Positions 33,445 to 42,463 of a stretch of 64,000 nucleotides of DNA are shown here, in pieces. The translations under genes were made by a program, and so were the position numbers. The stretch comes from Porphyromonas endodontalis ATCC 35406 (lineage in GTDB: Bacteria > Bacteroidota > Bacteroidia > Bacteroidales > Porphyromonadaceae). The notes below the pieces were generated by a model that was given only the letters and a program-made list of their open reading frames with translations, was not told the origin of the DNA and made no database searches. The stretch's first letter is position 1. Each line of letters starts with the position of its first letter. Location of the stretch: the NCBI RefSeq assembly GCF_000174815.1, contig NZ_ACNN01000005.1:186001-250000 (forward strand). The letters are read 5' to 3'.

Positions 33445-34326
33445 ATGGAAAAACGTATTATACCCTCTTCGGAGCTTATTGTCAATCAAGACGGTTCGAT
33501 ATTTCACCTTCATCTCAAACCCGAGCAGCTTGCCGATAAAATCATCCTTTGCGGAGATCCCGATAGGGTGGGCATGATTGCCAACTATTTTGATAGCAGA
33601 GAGTGCGATGTGCAAAACCGTGAGTTTCGTACCATAACCGGCTCTTACAAGGGTAAGCGCATTACGGTACAAAGCCATGGTATTGGGGGTGATAATATTG
33701 AGATTGTAGCGAGCGAATTGGATGCTCTTGCCAACTTCGACCTTGAGAAGCGTTGCGTGCGCGACGAGTTCCGTCAGCTCACAATGGTACGCATTGGTAC
33801 CTCAGGAGGGCTCCAACCCGAGAGCCCAATTGGTTCGTATGTAGCAAGTGAAAAGGCCATTGGTTTTGATGGCGTTATTTACTTCTATTCCGGTACAGAA
33901 AAAGTGCGAGACCTAGCCTACGAAAAGGCTTTGACCCAACAGCTTGATTGGAAAATAGAGGGACTTAAACCCTATGTCGTATCAGCCGATGCCGAGCTAC
34001 TAGAGCGCATTGTAGGGAATGACGGTCGCATTATCAAGGGGAGTACCATTGCCTGTAATGGATTCTATGCCCCGCAAGGACGCAAGCTCCGCCTCCCACT
34101 TGCAGACGAAAACTTGAACAAAAAAATCGAAGACTTCCGTTACGAGGGATATAAAATCACCAACTTTGAGATGGAAAGTTCGGCTCTTAGTGGCATTGCT
34201 TCTCTCCTAGGGCATAAGGCTATGACGGTATGTTGCATTATTGCCGGGCGGCAAAATCTCAACATGAATACCGACTATAAAGGGAGTATCGACGACCTTA
34301 TCCAACTCGTACTCGAGCGCATCTAA
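33445..34326 (+). CDS. udp: Nucleoside phosphorylase (uridine phosphorylase-like)
   Basis: This 293-residue enzyme has the phosphate-site GDPDRVGMIA (about 33-42), the central VRIGTSGGLQ and the sugar-site NFEMESSAL. It splits uridine or a related nucleoside with phosphate for salvage. The family's substrate choice (uridine versus purine) cannot be fixed from sequence; the NFEMESS pattern favours uridine. Ends at a strong terminator. Confidence 0.83.
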   Translation: MEKRIIPSSELIVNQDGSIFHLHLKPEQLADKIILCGDPDRVGMIANYFDSRECDVQNREFRTITGSYKGKRITVQSHGIGGDNIEIVASELDALANFDLEKRCVRDEFRQLTMVRIGTSGGLQPESPIGSYVASEKAIGFDGVIYFYSGTEKVRDLAYEKALTQQLDWKIEGLKPYVVSADAELLERIVGNDGRIIKGSTIACNGFYAPQGRKLRLPLADENLNKKIEDFRYEGYKITNFEMESSALSGIASLLGHKAMTVCCIIAGRQNLNMNTDYKGSIDDLIQLVLERI

Positions 34327-34360
34327 GCTCTGTACTAGAGGTGTCTCCCCGAGACTTAAC

Positions 34361-34405
34361 GGCTATCCCTCTTTTGACAGATAGGAGGGATAGCCTTTCT
34401 TTTTA
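34361..34405 (+). terminator. Terminator of the nucleoside phosphorylase gene
   Basis: Perfect 11-bp stem GGCTATCCCTC/GAGGGATAGCC (34361-34371, 34385-34395) followed by TTTCTTTTT. Confidence 0.9.
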
Positions 34406-34561
34406 GAGAGGGCTTCTCTTTCCTCTAGATGAGGGGAGAACATTTCTCGAGGAGGAGCCTCCCTTTCTCTCCGCCGAATGGAGTTCGCTTTTCTCCGCAA
34501 TGTCGGGTAGGAATCCTGAACGTATGCCAAGAAATATAGCTAGATTAGCCAAGAGATATTG

Positions 34562-34569
34562 TACCTTTG
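34562..34569 (+). promoter_or_regulatory. -7 box very close to the sigma-54 activator start
   Basis: TACCTTTG ends 7 nt before the ATG at 34577, so the predicted transcript would have almost no leader. Confidence 0.6.
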
Positions 34570-34576
34570 TAGAAGT

Positions 34577-35866
34577 ATGGATGTAGACGTACAACAAGTA
34601 AAGCAACGCCTAGGAATTATAGGTAACGCCCCAAAATTGCTCCAAGCCATCCGCACAGCCGTGCAGGTTGCTCCTACGGATGCGACTGTCCTCATCACGG
34701 GGGAGAGTGGTGTAGGTAAGGAGTTCTTCCCCAAAATCGTGCATCAGTACTCCATCCGTAAGCACAAGAATTACATTGCAATCAACTGCGGAGCCATTCC
34801 GGAGGGAACGATCGACTCGGAGCTTTTTGGGCATCGAAAGGGTTCTTTTACGGGAGCGTTGGCGGATCGTAAGGGTTACTTTGAAGAAGCCAACGAGGGG
34901 ACAATCTTTTTGGATGAGGTCGGGGAGTTGCCTCTAGCTACTCAGGCTCGCTTGCTACGTGTGCTAGAAAACGGAGAATTTATCCCTGTGGGGGCAAGTC
35001 AACCCATCAAGACGAACGTCCGCATTGTGGCTGCTACGAATGTAAATATGGCAGATGCTATACGCAATGGTCGCTTCAGAGAGGATCTTTACTATCGTCT
35101 AAATACAGTCCCCATCTTAGTGCCACCTCTACGGGAGAGAGGGGACGACATTGCTCTTTTGTTCCGCCGATTTGCTTCGGACTACGCCTCTATGTATCAG
35201 GTGCCGCCCTTGGAGCTATCCGCAGATGCCAAGCATATCCTTATTACATATCGCTGGCCGGGTAATATCCGTGAGTTGCGCAATATTACCGAGCGTATGA
35301 GTATCCTCGAGCAAAATCGACTTGTGGAGCCGGAGGTGCTGCGCAATTACCTCTCGGCAGCAGGGCTACAAGATCTCCATCCCGTAGTGTCGGGAGTGCA
35401 GCAGAGCGTGGATCAGCAAACGTTTGCCAATGAGCGAGAGATACTATATCAAGTACTTTTTGATCTCCGTCGAGACTTCAACGAGCTCAAACAGACGGTA
35501 AACGAGATGAAAGGCGCGCCCCTTTCGGAGACGAATCGAACTATACAAATGGTGGAGCACACCGAGGCTTGTTCTCCCAGGCACGAGGACGCTTCGCATA
35601 CATTGCTCCCCTCATACTCTACGCACAACCAAGAGCACGCCATCGATTACGACGAAGTGGTGGAGCCGGAAGAGGCAGAAGAGACTCTCCCTCCTTCTCA
35701 GACCCCCATTAAGGGGATTATTACATTAGAAGAGGCAGAGCGGCAACTTATTACACAAGCTCTTGAGTTGCAGAAATCCTCTCACACACGGCAGCAAATT
35801 GCCGACATGCTCGGGATTTCTGTTCGTACACTATCTCGCAAGATAAAAGAATATGGTTTGGAATAG
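34577..35866 (+). CDS. Sigma-54-dependent enhancer-binding regulator without receiver domain
   Basis: This 429-residue protein begins directly with the AAA+ domain: Walker A GESGVGKE (42-49), the sigma-54 contact loop GSFTGA (89-94, Ser in place of the usual Ala), Walker B GTIFLDEV (108-115). It ends with a Fis-type HTH (about 388-425, SHTRQQIADMLGISVRTLSR). Between lies an acidic, low-complexity linker (about 320-375). There is no N-terminal receiver, so control may be by level or partner. It lies 4 bp before lptE and heads an envelope-related unit, a neighbourhood I recall as conserved in Bacteroidales. Confidence 0.9.
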   Translation: MDVDVQQVKQRLGIIGNAPKLLQAIRTAVQVAPTDATVLITGESGVGKEFFPKIVHQYSIRKHKNYIAINCGAIPEGTIDSELFGHRKGSFTGALADRKGYFEEANEGTIFLDEVGELPLATQARLLRVLENGEFIPVGASQPIKTNVRIVAATNVNMADAIRNGRFREDLYYRLNTVPILVPPLRERGDDIALLFRRFASDYASMYQVPPLELSADAKHILITYRWPGNIRELRNITERMSILEQNRLVEPEVLRNYLSAAGLQDLHPVVSGVQQSVDQQTFANEREILYQVLFDLRRDFNELKQTVNEMKGAPLSETNRTIQMVEHTEACSPRHEDASHTLLPSYSTHNQEHAIDYDEVVEPEEAEETLPPSQTPIKGIITLEEAERQLITQALELQKSSHTRQQIADMLGISVRTLSRKIKEYGLE

Positions 35867-35870
35867 TCTC

Positions 35871-36386
35871 ATGCGTCGGCATGCAACAAGAGTGCTAGGA
35901 GTGTTCTCTTTGCTACTCGCCCTCTCTTCTTGTAGGATTTCTTACAAGTTTACGGGTACCTCTATTGACTATGACCAGACTAAAACGGTCTCCATCTCGG
36001 AGTTTATAAACCAAGCTCCCCTTGTTTATCCGCCCCTTAGTCAGACCTTCACAGAGGCGTTGCGCGAGCTCTTCCGACGCCAAACTCGTCTGGAGGAGGT
36101 GGCTCAAGCCGGAGACTTTAGCATAGAGGGAGCTATTGTTGGGTACGAGCTAACCCCTGTTGCGGTGCAGGACGACGCCTTTGCTTCCATGACTCGGTTT
36201 ACGATGACTGTCTCTGTACACTTCGAGAATAATGCGAACCCAAAGAAAAATTTCGACAAAACTTTCTCTGCTTATACAGAGTTTGATAGCAGTAGTCTCT
36301 TCTCGCAAGTGCAAGACGATTTGGTGCGACAGCTCACCGACGATATCACCAAGCAAATCTTCAATGCTACGGCAGAGGATTGGTAA
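35871..36386 (+). CDS. lptE: LptE-family lipoprotein
   Basis: This 171-residue lipoprotein starts at ATG 35871 (an earlier ATG overlaps the previous gene). Its lipobox is LSSC (C21), followed by RISYKFTGTSID, typical of the Bacteroidetes LptE family, and a single mixed alpha/beta domain. LptE plugs the LptD barrel that inserts LPS into the outer membrane. Located 4 bp after the sigma-54 activator and 31 bp before the TPR protein gene. Confidence 0.87.
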   Translation: MRRHATRVLGVFSLLLALSSCRISYKFTGTSIDYDQTKTVSISEFINQAPLVYPPLSQTFTEALRELFRRQTRLEEVAQAGDFSIEGAIVGYELTPVAVQDDAFASMTRFTMTVSVHFENNANPKKNFDKTFSAYTEFDSSSLFSQVQDDLVRQLTDDITKQIFNATAEDW

Positions 36387-36417
36387 TTCTCAACTATTAC
36401 TCCTCGGGACTTGACAC

Positions 36418-37089
36418 ATGACTGCACAAGAGTTACGAACCTATCTCAATGCACCCAATACGCTGAATAAGGAGACGCTACCAGAGCTCAGGCAGCTGGT
36501 AGAAGCCTATCCTTATGCACAGACTTTCATCTTTTTATACCTATACAACCTAGCTCTTCTCGAAGACCTTCGCTACTTTTCTGAACTAAAAAAATGGGCA
36601 ATCTCTCTTCCCTCCCGTAGCCGATTGTACGCTCTTGTGGAGAAGCGATACATCCCTCAAAGCTCCGTGGTGACAGACTCCGATAAGGGTGATTTTTCTT
36701 CCATAGATCGCTTCCTCGAAGAGATTGGCTCCTCACACTCCGGTGATACCCTCGCCTCGCTGGGCGAAGGCGTTGGTACCGGTGGTGACTACTTTGACGC
36801 CCTAGAGCGTGGAATTATAGCTCCTACTGCCGAGAACTATGAGGAGAGGGAGAAGGTACTTCCCAAGTCTCAAGCCTCTTCTTTGCCCACTCAAGAGGAA
36901 GTAGAAGAGGAGGATAGAGGCCCTCTTTTCACAGAAACGCTTGCCAAAATCTACATTCAGCAGCAGCGTTATGACCGTGCTCTTGATATTCTACGGGCAA
37001 TAATGACCAAGAATCCAGAAAAAAACGCTTACTTTGCAGATCAGATTAGGTTCTTAGAGCGCCTACAAGAAATAAGTAATAGAGAATAG
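36418..37089 (+). CDS. TPR-containing cytoplasmic protein in the lptE-secG unit
   Basis: This 223-residue protein has no signal peptide. The N-terminal part (LPELRQLVEAYPYAQTF) and a C-terminal tetratricopeptide motif (ETLAKIYIQQQRYDRALDIL) flank a variable, acidic middle. It matches the conserved hypothetical protein usually found between lptE and secG in Bacteroidetes. Function is unknown; the TPR suggests protein binding. Confidence 0.75.
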   Translation: MTAQELRTYLNAPNTLNKETLPELRQLVEAYPYAQTFIFLYLYNLALLEDLRYFSELKKWAISLPSRSRLYALVEKRYIPQSSVVTDSDKGDFSSIDRFLEEIGSSHSGDTLASLGEGVGTGGDYFDALERGIIAPTAENYEEREKVLPKSQASSLPTQEEVEEEDRGPLFTETLAKIYIQQQRYDRALDILRAIMTKNPEKNAYFADQIRFLERLQEISNRE

Positions 37090-37113
37090 TATATAATAAG
37101 ACACGTAAGTACA

Positions 37114-37464
37114 ATGTTTGTTTTCCTATCCATCCTCATCCTCTTAGCAGCTGTTTTGCTTATACTCGTAGTAGTTATCCAAAACTCAAAGGGAGGGGGG
37201 CTTGCCTCCGGATTTGCCTCAAGCAATCAGATTATGGGGGTTCGTAAGACGACCGATTTTCTAGAAAAAGCTACTTGGTGGTTGGCTGGAGCTATCGCCA
37301 TCCTAAGCATCGTTTCTACCCATTTCCTCCATACAAGTCTCAAGGAAGATCAGGGGATCAATAGTGTTATAGAGCAGAAAGTAGAAGAAACTCCTGAGCA
37401 ACAGCTCCCCAACTTGGGAGGTGAAATGCCAGCCGCTCCTGCGCCCGAAGCTCCTCAGCAGTAA
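37114..37464 (+). CDS. secG: Preprotein translocase subunit SecG
   Basis: This 116-residue inner-membrane protein has two helices (about 3-22 and 54-72) with the SecG loop VVIQNSKGGGLASGF between them, and an acidic Pro/Ala/Glu-rich tail typical of Bacteroidetes SecG. It assists SecYEG export. Last gene of the unit, followed by a terminator. Confidence 0.92.
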   Translation: MFVFLSILILLAAVLLILVVVIQNSKGGGLASGFASSNQIMGVRKTTDFLEKATWWLAGAIAILSIVSTHFLHTSLKEDQGINSVIEQKVEETPEQQLPNLGGEMPAAPAPEAPQQ

Positions 37465-37483
37465 TCTACTTTTTTCATAGAGA

Positions 37484-37505
37484 GGAGGAGTAGTCCTCCC
37501 TTTTT
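37484..37505 (+). terminator. Terminator of secG
   Basis: GGAGGA/TCCTCC (37484-37489, 37494-37499), loop GTAG, followed by CTTTTT. Confidence 0.75.
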
Positions 37506-37525
37506 CACCTATACTCTCTAGGGGG

Positions 37526-37600
37526 TATAGGCTGATTTATATCCATAAGGCACCTAGTTTTTGTTTTCTTTTAGGGTGATTTCCCAAAGAAAATAGGCTG
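37526..37600. repeat. AT-rich intergenic repeat tract, copy F
   Basis: TAGGCTGATTT (37528-37538) and TTTTAGGGTGATTTC (37569-37583) are versions of the 15-bp core at 3899 and 25898, and a third AGGCTG follows. It lies in the 302-bp gap 37465-37766, which otherwise holds only the secG terminator and the tRNA-Asn promoter. Confidence 0.45.
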
Positions 37601-37743
37601 GGTGTCTTTCTTTTTCTCCCTAGATTTCCCTCTAGAATTAGAACCGAGAGAAAAATGAGAATAGGGGAGGTAAAAAAGGAATGTATCCCTACTTTTTATG
37701 AGGTTTTCTCAAGAAAAAGTATTGGTACATCTAACAAAATGAC

Positions 37744-37751
37744 TACCTTTG
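37744..37751 (+). promoter_or_regulatory. -7 box of tRNA-Asn
   Basis: TACCTTTG, 15 nt before the mature tRNA. Confidence 0.65.
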
Positions 37752-37766
37752 TCGCCGGAAATGGAA

Positions 37767-37840
37767 GCTTCCTTAGCTCAGTTGGTTAGAGCATCTGACT
37801 GTTAATCAGGGGGTCCTTGGTTCAAGCCCAAGAGGGAGCG
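37767..37840 (+). tRNA. tRNA-Asn (anticodon GUU)
   Basis: A complete 74-nt cloverleaf: acceptor GCTTCCT pairs with AGGGAGC (one G-T), D arm TAGCTCAGTTGGTTAGAGC, anticodon loop CTGTTAA with GTT at 37801-37803, T arm CTTGGTTCAAGCCCAAG, discriminator G. CCA is not encoded. Confidence 0.95.
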
Positions 37841-37854
37841 CATCTGATTTCAAT

Positions 37855-37887
37855 AAAAAAGCCCTTCATATTGGAGGGCTTTTTTTG
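37855..37887 (+). terminator. Terminator of tRNA-Asn
   Basis: AAAAAAGCCCTTC and GAGGGCTTTTTTT arms around a short loop, bidirectional in form. Confidence 0.85.
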
Positions 37888-37961
37888 TTGTCTTCTGCTT
37901 AGAGGATGGCTGTTGTTTGTTTTCCTACAGGGTGTTTTTCTTTTCCCTCCTTGCCTCATAT

Positions 37962-38001
37962 GACAAAAAGAAACCCCCTATTCTCATGCGAGAATAGAGG
38001 G
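37962..38001 (-). terminator. Terminator of the pdxH-acyl-CoA dehydrogenase operon
   Basis: CTATTCTC/GAGAATAG (37978-37985, 37990-37997) with flanking C/G pairs; on the minus strand it is followed by TTTCTTTTTG. Confidence 0.8.
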
Positions 38002-38027
38002 CGTTGTTTGCTTCGATAGCCTAGAGA

Positions 38028-39758
38028 TTAGGCTTCGGCTTCTTGTTGTTTGTTACGGTAATCAGCAAGCTCTTCTACAGCAAAGTTGCGAACAAAGCGT
38101 TCGATCTTGTCCTGCTCAGCAAGCGCAAAGCGATGATATACGCGAGCACTTTTGCCAAAGAGTTCGGGTTCGTCATTGGCTGCAAGGAGCAACAAGTGCC
38201 CAAAGAGAGCGTGCGAAGTCATCTCTACAAGGCGGCGAGCTTGGAAGTCGAGTAGCTCTTGATTCTTCTGCTCAACAACAAATTGAGTTAGCTCGTGTGC
38301 ACGTTCATTCATCGCAGCTAGGCTCTCTTTCATTGCTTGCCACTCGGGTTTTACCTCCGTTGCTTGGTACTCGTGCATGCGCTCGTAGTACGTTCCGGTT
38401 GTGACGTGGCGGATAGCTGCCACTACCTGCAACTGGGTTGTACCTTCGTAGATATTGGTAATGCGGACGTCCCTATAGAGGCGCTCACAAGTATAGTCTT
38501 TCATATACCCACTACCGCCATGGATCTGTACGCAATCATACACATTCTGATTGGCGAACTCGGTGCTAAGCCCCTTACCGATAGGAGTAAAGGCATCGGC
38601 TAGACGGGTATAGTATTTGAGTTCCTTGCGTTCTTCGGGGGTGAGTTTGCGCTCTCTCTGGATGTCTTCTAGCGTCTTGTACATATCTACAAAACGACAA
38701 GTTTCGTAGAGATGAGCACGAGAAGCATCCGTTTTTGCTCTCATAATAGAGAGCATCTCATACACAGCAGGGAAATTATCAATGGTCTGGCCAAATTGCT
38801 TACGCTCAATAGCATAGGCGTAAGCCTCCTGATAAGCGGCTTCGCTAAGGCCTACAGCTTGAGACATGATACCCAAGCGAGCACCATTCATCAGAGCCAT
38901 AATGTATTTGATAAGACCTAGGCGGCGTTCACCACAAAGCTCTGCTTTGGCATTAGAGAAGACCAATTCGCAGGTAGGAACGCCTTTGATACCCATTTTG
39001 TGCTCAATGCGACGTACGGTTACACCCGGGTTGTTTTTGGAGTCGAAGATGAACATCGAAAGTCCACGACCATCGCGTGTACCCTCTTCGCTACGGGCGA
39101 GCACGAGGTGGATGTGAGAGTCTCCATTGGTGATAAATCGCTTTACACCGTTGAGGTACCATGCATCCTCTTGTTCGTTGTATGTAGCCTTGAGCATTAC
39201 GGCCTGAAGGTCACTACCGGCATCGGGTTCGGTAAGGTCCATAGACATAGTTTCCCCAGCCGAGATACGAGGGAGGAAGCGCTCCCGTTGGTCTTCGCTA
39301 CCAAATTCATATAGGGTGGTGGCGCAGTCTTGCAAACCCCATAGGTTCTCAAACCCGGCATCACTACGCGAAACAATATCCGCTGCCATGATGTACGGAG
39401 TGATGGGGAAGTTGAGACCATCGTAACGACGGGGGAGTGCAATACCCATAAGGCCTGCCTGACGCACGGCATCAAGATTAGCCTGTGTGTAGGGGTCGTA
39501 GACAGCTCTACCCTCTACGAGAGAAGGGCCTGTTTGATCTACATTTTGGGCATTGGGGGCAATTACATCTCCGCAAAGCTCACCTACGATATGGAGCACT
39601 TGCTCATAGCTATCAAGGGCATCTTCGTAGTTTTGGGGAGCGTAATCGTATTTATCTTTATCCGCAAAGTCACGCTCACGAAGGGCTACAATGCGCTGCA
39701 TCAACGGGTGGTGCAGGTGGTATTTTAGTTGGGGGGTATCTGTATAGAAATTAGCCAT
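38028..39758 (-). CDS. Acyl-CoA dehydrogenase, long form with C-terminal extension
   Basis: This 576-residue FAD enzyme has the family signatures MDLTEPDAGSDL, KRFITNGD, RKQFGQTI and the catalytic-base region NIYEGTTQLQ (Glu, about residue 430). Classical short-chain dehydrogenases have about 380 residues; this one has an insert and an extra helical C-terminal part of about 130 residues. With EtfAB encoded directly upstream it likely reduces or oxidises a short-chain acyl-CoA, plausibly crotonyl/butyryl-CoA in butyrate formation. That substrate is an inference from context. Last gene of the operon. Confidence 0.87.
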   Translation of the reverse strand: MANFYTDTPQLKYHLHHPLMQRIVALRERDFADKDKYDYAPQNYEDALDSYEQVLHIVGELCGDVIAPNAQNVDQTGPSLVEGRAVYDPYTQANLDAVRQAGLMGIALPRRYDGLNFPITPYIMAADIVSRSDAGFENLWGLQDCATTLYEFGSEDQRERFLPRISAGETMSMDLTEPDAGSDLQAVMLKATYNEQEDAWYLNGVKRFITNGDSHIHLVLARSEEGTRDGRGLSMFIFDSKNNPGVTVRRIEHKMGIKGVPTCELVFSNAKAELCGERRLGLIKYIMALMNGARLGIMSQAVGLSEAAYQEAYAYAIERKQFGQTIDNFPAVYEMLSIMRAKTDASRAHLYETCRFVDMYKTLEDIQRERKLTPEERKELKYYTRLADAFTPIGKGLSTEFANQNVYDCVQIHGGSGYMKDYTCERLYRDVRITNIYEGTTQLQVVAAIRHVTTGTYYERMHEYQATEVKPEWQAMKESLAAMNERAHELTQFVVEQKNQELLDFQARRLVEMTSHALFGHLLLLAANDEPELFGKSARVYHRFALAEQDKIERFVRNFAVEELADYRNKQQEAEA

Positions 39759-39782
39759 AATCTTAGATGTTTAGCGTGGTGC

Positions 39783-40802
39783 TTATTTACTATTCTTTCT
39801 GTAAGCTGCGATCATTTTAGGGATCACGTCTTCTACTCTCCCCGTGATTACGTAGTCCGCAATGCTGTTGATGGGGGCTTCGGGATCGTTGTTAATTGAG
39901 ATAATGAGCGAGCTTTCTTGCATCCCAGCCACATGTTGGATCTGACCGCTAATACCGCAGGCAATGTAGAGTTTGGGGCGCACGGTAACACCTGTCTGAC
40001 CAATTTGGCGGTCGTGATCGGCGAATCCGGCATCCACGGCAGCTCTAGAAGCTCCCACTTCGGCACCCAATACTTCGGCAAGTTGGAAGAGGAGTCCAAA
40101 GCCTTCTTTGCTGCCCATACCATAACCACCGGCTACGATGATGGGGCTACCTCCCAAGTTTACTTTGCTTTCTTCGATGTGACGCTCAAGAATAGAAACC
40201 ACAAAGTCGGTATCCGACACGTAGTCTGCTACGTTGTGTTGGATAACTTCACCCTTGTAAGCGGCATCGAAAATCTCTTTTTTCATCACTCCGGGGCGTA
40301 CCGTTGCCATCTGAGGACGACAATCGGGGTTAACGATGGTGGCAACGATGTTACCGCCAAAAGCCGGACGGATTTGGTAGAGAAGTTCGGGATAATGTTG
40401 CTTGGTCTTGGCATCGGTGTACTCACCAATCTCTAGCGAGGTACAGTCTGCCGTAAGTCCACTGTGCAGAGCCGACGAAACGAGGGGACCTAAGTCGCGT
40501 CCCAGCGTGGTGGCTCCGAGTAGTGCTATTTGGGGCTTTTCTTCATCGAATAGCTTGGTTACGATGGCTCCGTAGGGCTTCGTTGTATAGTATTGTAGGT
40601 TGGGAGACTCAAATGTATGCAGGCGATCTACTCCATAAGGGAACACCTGCTCGGCAATCCCTTTGATGCAGTTAGAGATAGCCACAGCCTCTAGTTGGCA
40701 ACCAAGACGTGTGGCAAGAGCACGCCCCTTGGTAAGGAGTTCTAAGCTCACTTCTTGTACGATGCCATTTTCTATTTCGAGATAAACAAATAGGTTGTTC
40801 AT
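39783..40802 (-). CDS. etfA: Electron transfer flavoprotein alpha subunit
   Basis: This 339-residue protein has the C-terminal FAD site pattern GQTGVTVRPKLYIACG followed by SGQIQH, and SRAAVDAG. The start is the ATG at 40802; an upstream TTG only adds three codons. It pairs with EtfB to carry electrons to or from the acyl-CoA dehydrogenase. Located 29 bp after etfB and 24 bp before the dehydrogenase gene. Confidence 0.93.
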   Translation of the reverse strand: MNNLFVYLEIENGIVQEVSLELLTKGRALATRLGCQLEAVAISNCIKGIAEQVFPYGVDRLHTFESPNLQYYTTKPYGAIVTKLFDEEKPQIALLGATTLGRDLGPLVSSALHSGLTADCTSLEIGEYTDAKTKQHYPELLYQIRPAFGGNIVATIVNPDCRPQMATVRPGVMKKEIFDAAYKGEVIQHNVADYVSDTDFVVSILERHIEESKVNLGGSPIIVAGGYGMGSKEGFGLLFQLAEVLGAEVGASRAAVDAGFADHDRQIGQTGVTVRPKLYIACGISGQIQHVAGMQESSLIISINNDPEAPINSIADYVITGRVEDVIPKMIAAYRKNSK

Positions 40803-40831
40803 AGTTATCAATACGTCTTTCGGTGCGTGAA

Positions 40832-41698
40832 TTATCCTATGGTGTGATTGGCAATAAGTTCCACAATGAGGGAAGAAATGCCTTCGTCATTGGCTTCGTA
40901 GTGACGAGCTTCCTTAGCTTGGAATACTACGTTTTCTATGGTCTTTACCTTTGTGGGAGAGCCAAGAAGTCCGCATTGCTCGAGTTCGGCCTTTACGTCA
41001 GCAGCTGATAGCTCAGCAATCTGTAGGTAGGGGCGAGCCTCGAATAGGGCACGTTGCATTTCGCTAGCCTCCCCAAGTTCGTTGGGCACCATGGCATACT
41101 TATACTTTTGTAGCGCCTTGGCGTTGCGAGGACGGCATGGAGCGGAACTCCCGTTTACCGTGATAAGGAGGGGAAGAGAGGCCTTTACACGCTCTACTCC
41201 GTGCTCCAAGCGACGGCGAACGATCACCTCTTTTGCGTTTATTTCTTCTAGTTCTTCGGCATACGTTACGGTGGGAAGACCGAGCTTATGAGCCACCTGA
41301 GGACCCACTTGAGCGGTATCGCCGTCAATAGCTTGGCGGCCCGATAGAATGAGGTCGGGCATCCCTATATGGCGGATAGCCATGGCAAGGGCGTAACTTG
41401 TGGCAAGTGTATCTGCTCCGGCAAAGGCACGGTCGGTAAGAAGATAACCACGATCTGCACCACGATAGAGGGCTTCTCGGATTACATCGGCAGCACGGAA
41501 CGGCCCCATTGTAAGCACCGATATGGTTGTATCGGGATACTGGTCTTTGATACGGAGTGCCTGTTCCAGGGCGTTAAGGTCTTCGGGGTTGAAGATGGCA
41601 GGCAGGGCAGTGCGGTTGACTGTTCCGTCTTCGCGCATGGCATCTTTGCCTACGTTGCGAGTGTCTGGCACTTGCTTAGCAAGGACTATAATGTTCAT
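40832..41698 (-). CDS. etfB: Electron transfer flavoprotein beta subunit
   Basis: This 288-residue protein has the EtfB opening VLAKQVPDTRNV and the nucleotide-site stretch SGRQAIDGDTAQVGPQ. In the AMP-binding, non-bifurcating mitochondrial type the corresponding stretch differs; the form seen here is the one I associate with NADH-using, bifurcation-capable EtfB of anaerobes. That suggests NADH-linked electron flow, to be tested. 36 bp after tsaB. Confidence 0.93.
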   Translation of the reverse strand: MNIIVLAKQVPDTRNVGKDAMREDGTVNRTALPAIFNPEDLNALEQALRIKDQYPDTTISVLTMGPFRAADVIREALYRGADRGYLLTDRAFAGADTLATSYALAMAIRHIGMPDLILSGRQAIDGDTAQVGPQVAHKLGLPTVTYAEELEEINAKEVIVRRRLEHGVERVKASLPLLITVNGSSAPCRPRNAKALQKYKYAMVPNELGEASEMQRALFEARPYLQIAELSAADVKAELEQCGLLGSPTKVKTIENVVFQAKEARHYEANDEGISSLIVELIANHTIG

Positions 41699-41734
41699 TG
41701 GCTACAAGTATATTGGTTTTATATTTATTTCTAA

Positions 41735-42463
41735 TTAGCGATTGAGTACTTTATTCTTGGCTATAACGGCATTGTAAGGTTTGATGTAATCGGGTACCCA
41801 GTAGGCGACGTCGGCGGTTCTCCCTTGGTCTAAAGCCTGCCATGCGGGTAGCCTCAAAGAGGAGGCCAACGCCTCGGTGGGCGTGATCCGGAAGCGTGAA
41901 TCGGTAAGCACTTCAGCGCATTTTGCTGCTCCATTTCCTATCAAACAAATAGGGGTATCAAGGGAGACATCGGTATAGCTTTCGGGTTGGATGATTTCTG
42001 CATGGGGCGCAACGAGTTGGGTCCCCTCGGCTGAATAGGTTGTCGTGTATACCTCCATGCGTCCTGCATCAATCATCGGCACAATAAGGGCTTCTTGGGG
42101 AATCAATCCCTGCTCAATAGCTCCCCAGGCCAACGATTCGAGTGTGGAAACAGCGATTAATGGCTTGCTGGATGCAAAACAATAGCCCTTGGCAAACGAA
42201 GCTCCTATGCGTAACCCTGTATAACTCCCGGGGCCTCCACTTACGGCTACGGCTACAATCGAATAGCCTTTTTCGCCGGCTTCTGACTTGAGTTCGTCGG
42301 CAAAGCGAGCAATAAGGGCTGCGTGTTCGTTCCCTTTTCGGTCAATGCGCTCGGCAATAACCCCCTCTCTGGAGAGAAGGGCTAGCGAACAAACGTTGGT
42401 AGAGGTGTCTATGGCAAGAATTGCCTCTAGTTGAGAAATCGCGGGCTGATGGGCAGAGATCAT
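41735..42463 (-). CDS. tsaB: tRNA threonylcarbamoyladenosine biosynthesis protein TsaB
   Basis: This 242-residue actin-fold protein has AIDTSTNVCSLAL and the TsaB motif GGPGSYTGLRIG. It supports TsaD in making t6A at position 37 of ANN-decoding tRNAs. The start at 42463 gives an ATGA overlap with the pdxH stop; an ATG eight codons upstream is possible but would overlap more. Confidence 0.93.
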   Translation of the reverse strand: MISAHQPAISQLEAILAIDTSTNVCSLALLSREGVIAERIDRKGNEHAALIARFADELKSEAGEKGYSIVAVAVSGGPGSYTGLRIGASFAKGYCFASSKPLIAVSTLESLAWGAIEQGLIPQEALIVPMIDAGRMEVYTTTYSAEGTQLVAPHAEIIQPESYTDVSLDTPICLIGNGAAKCAEVLTDSRFRITPTEALASSLRLPAWQALDQGRTADVAYWVPDYIKPYNAVIAKNKVLNR

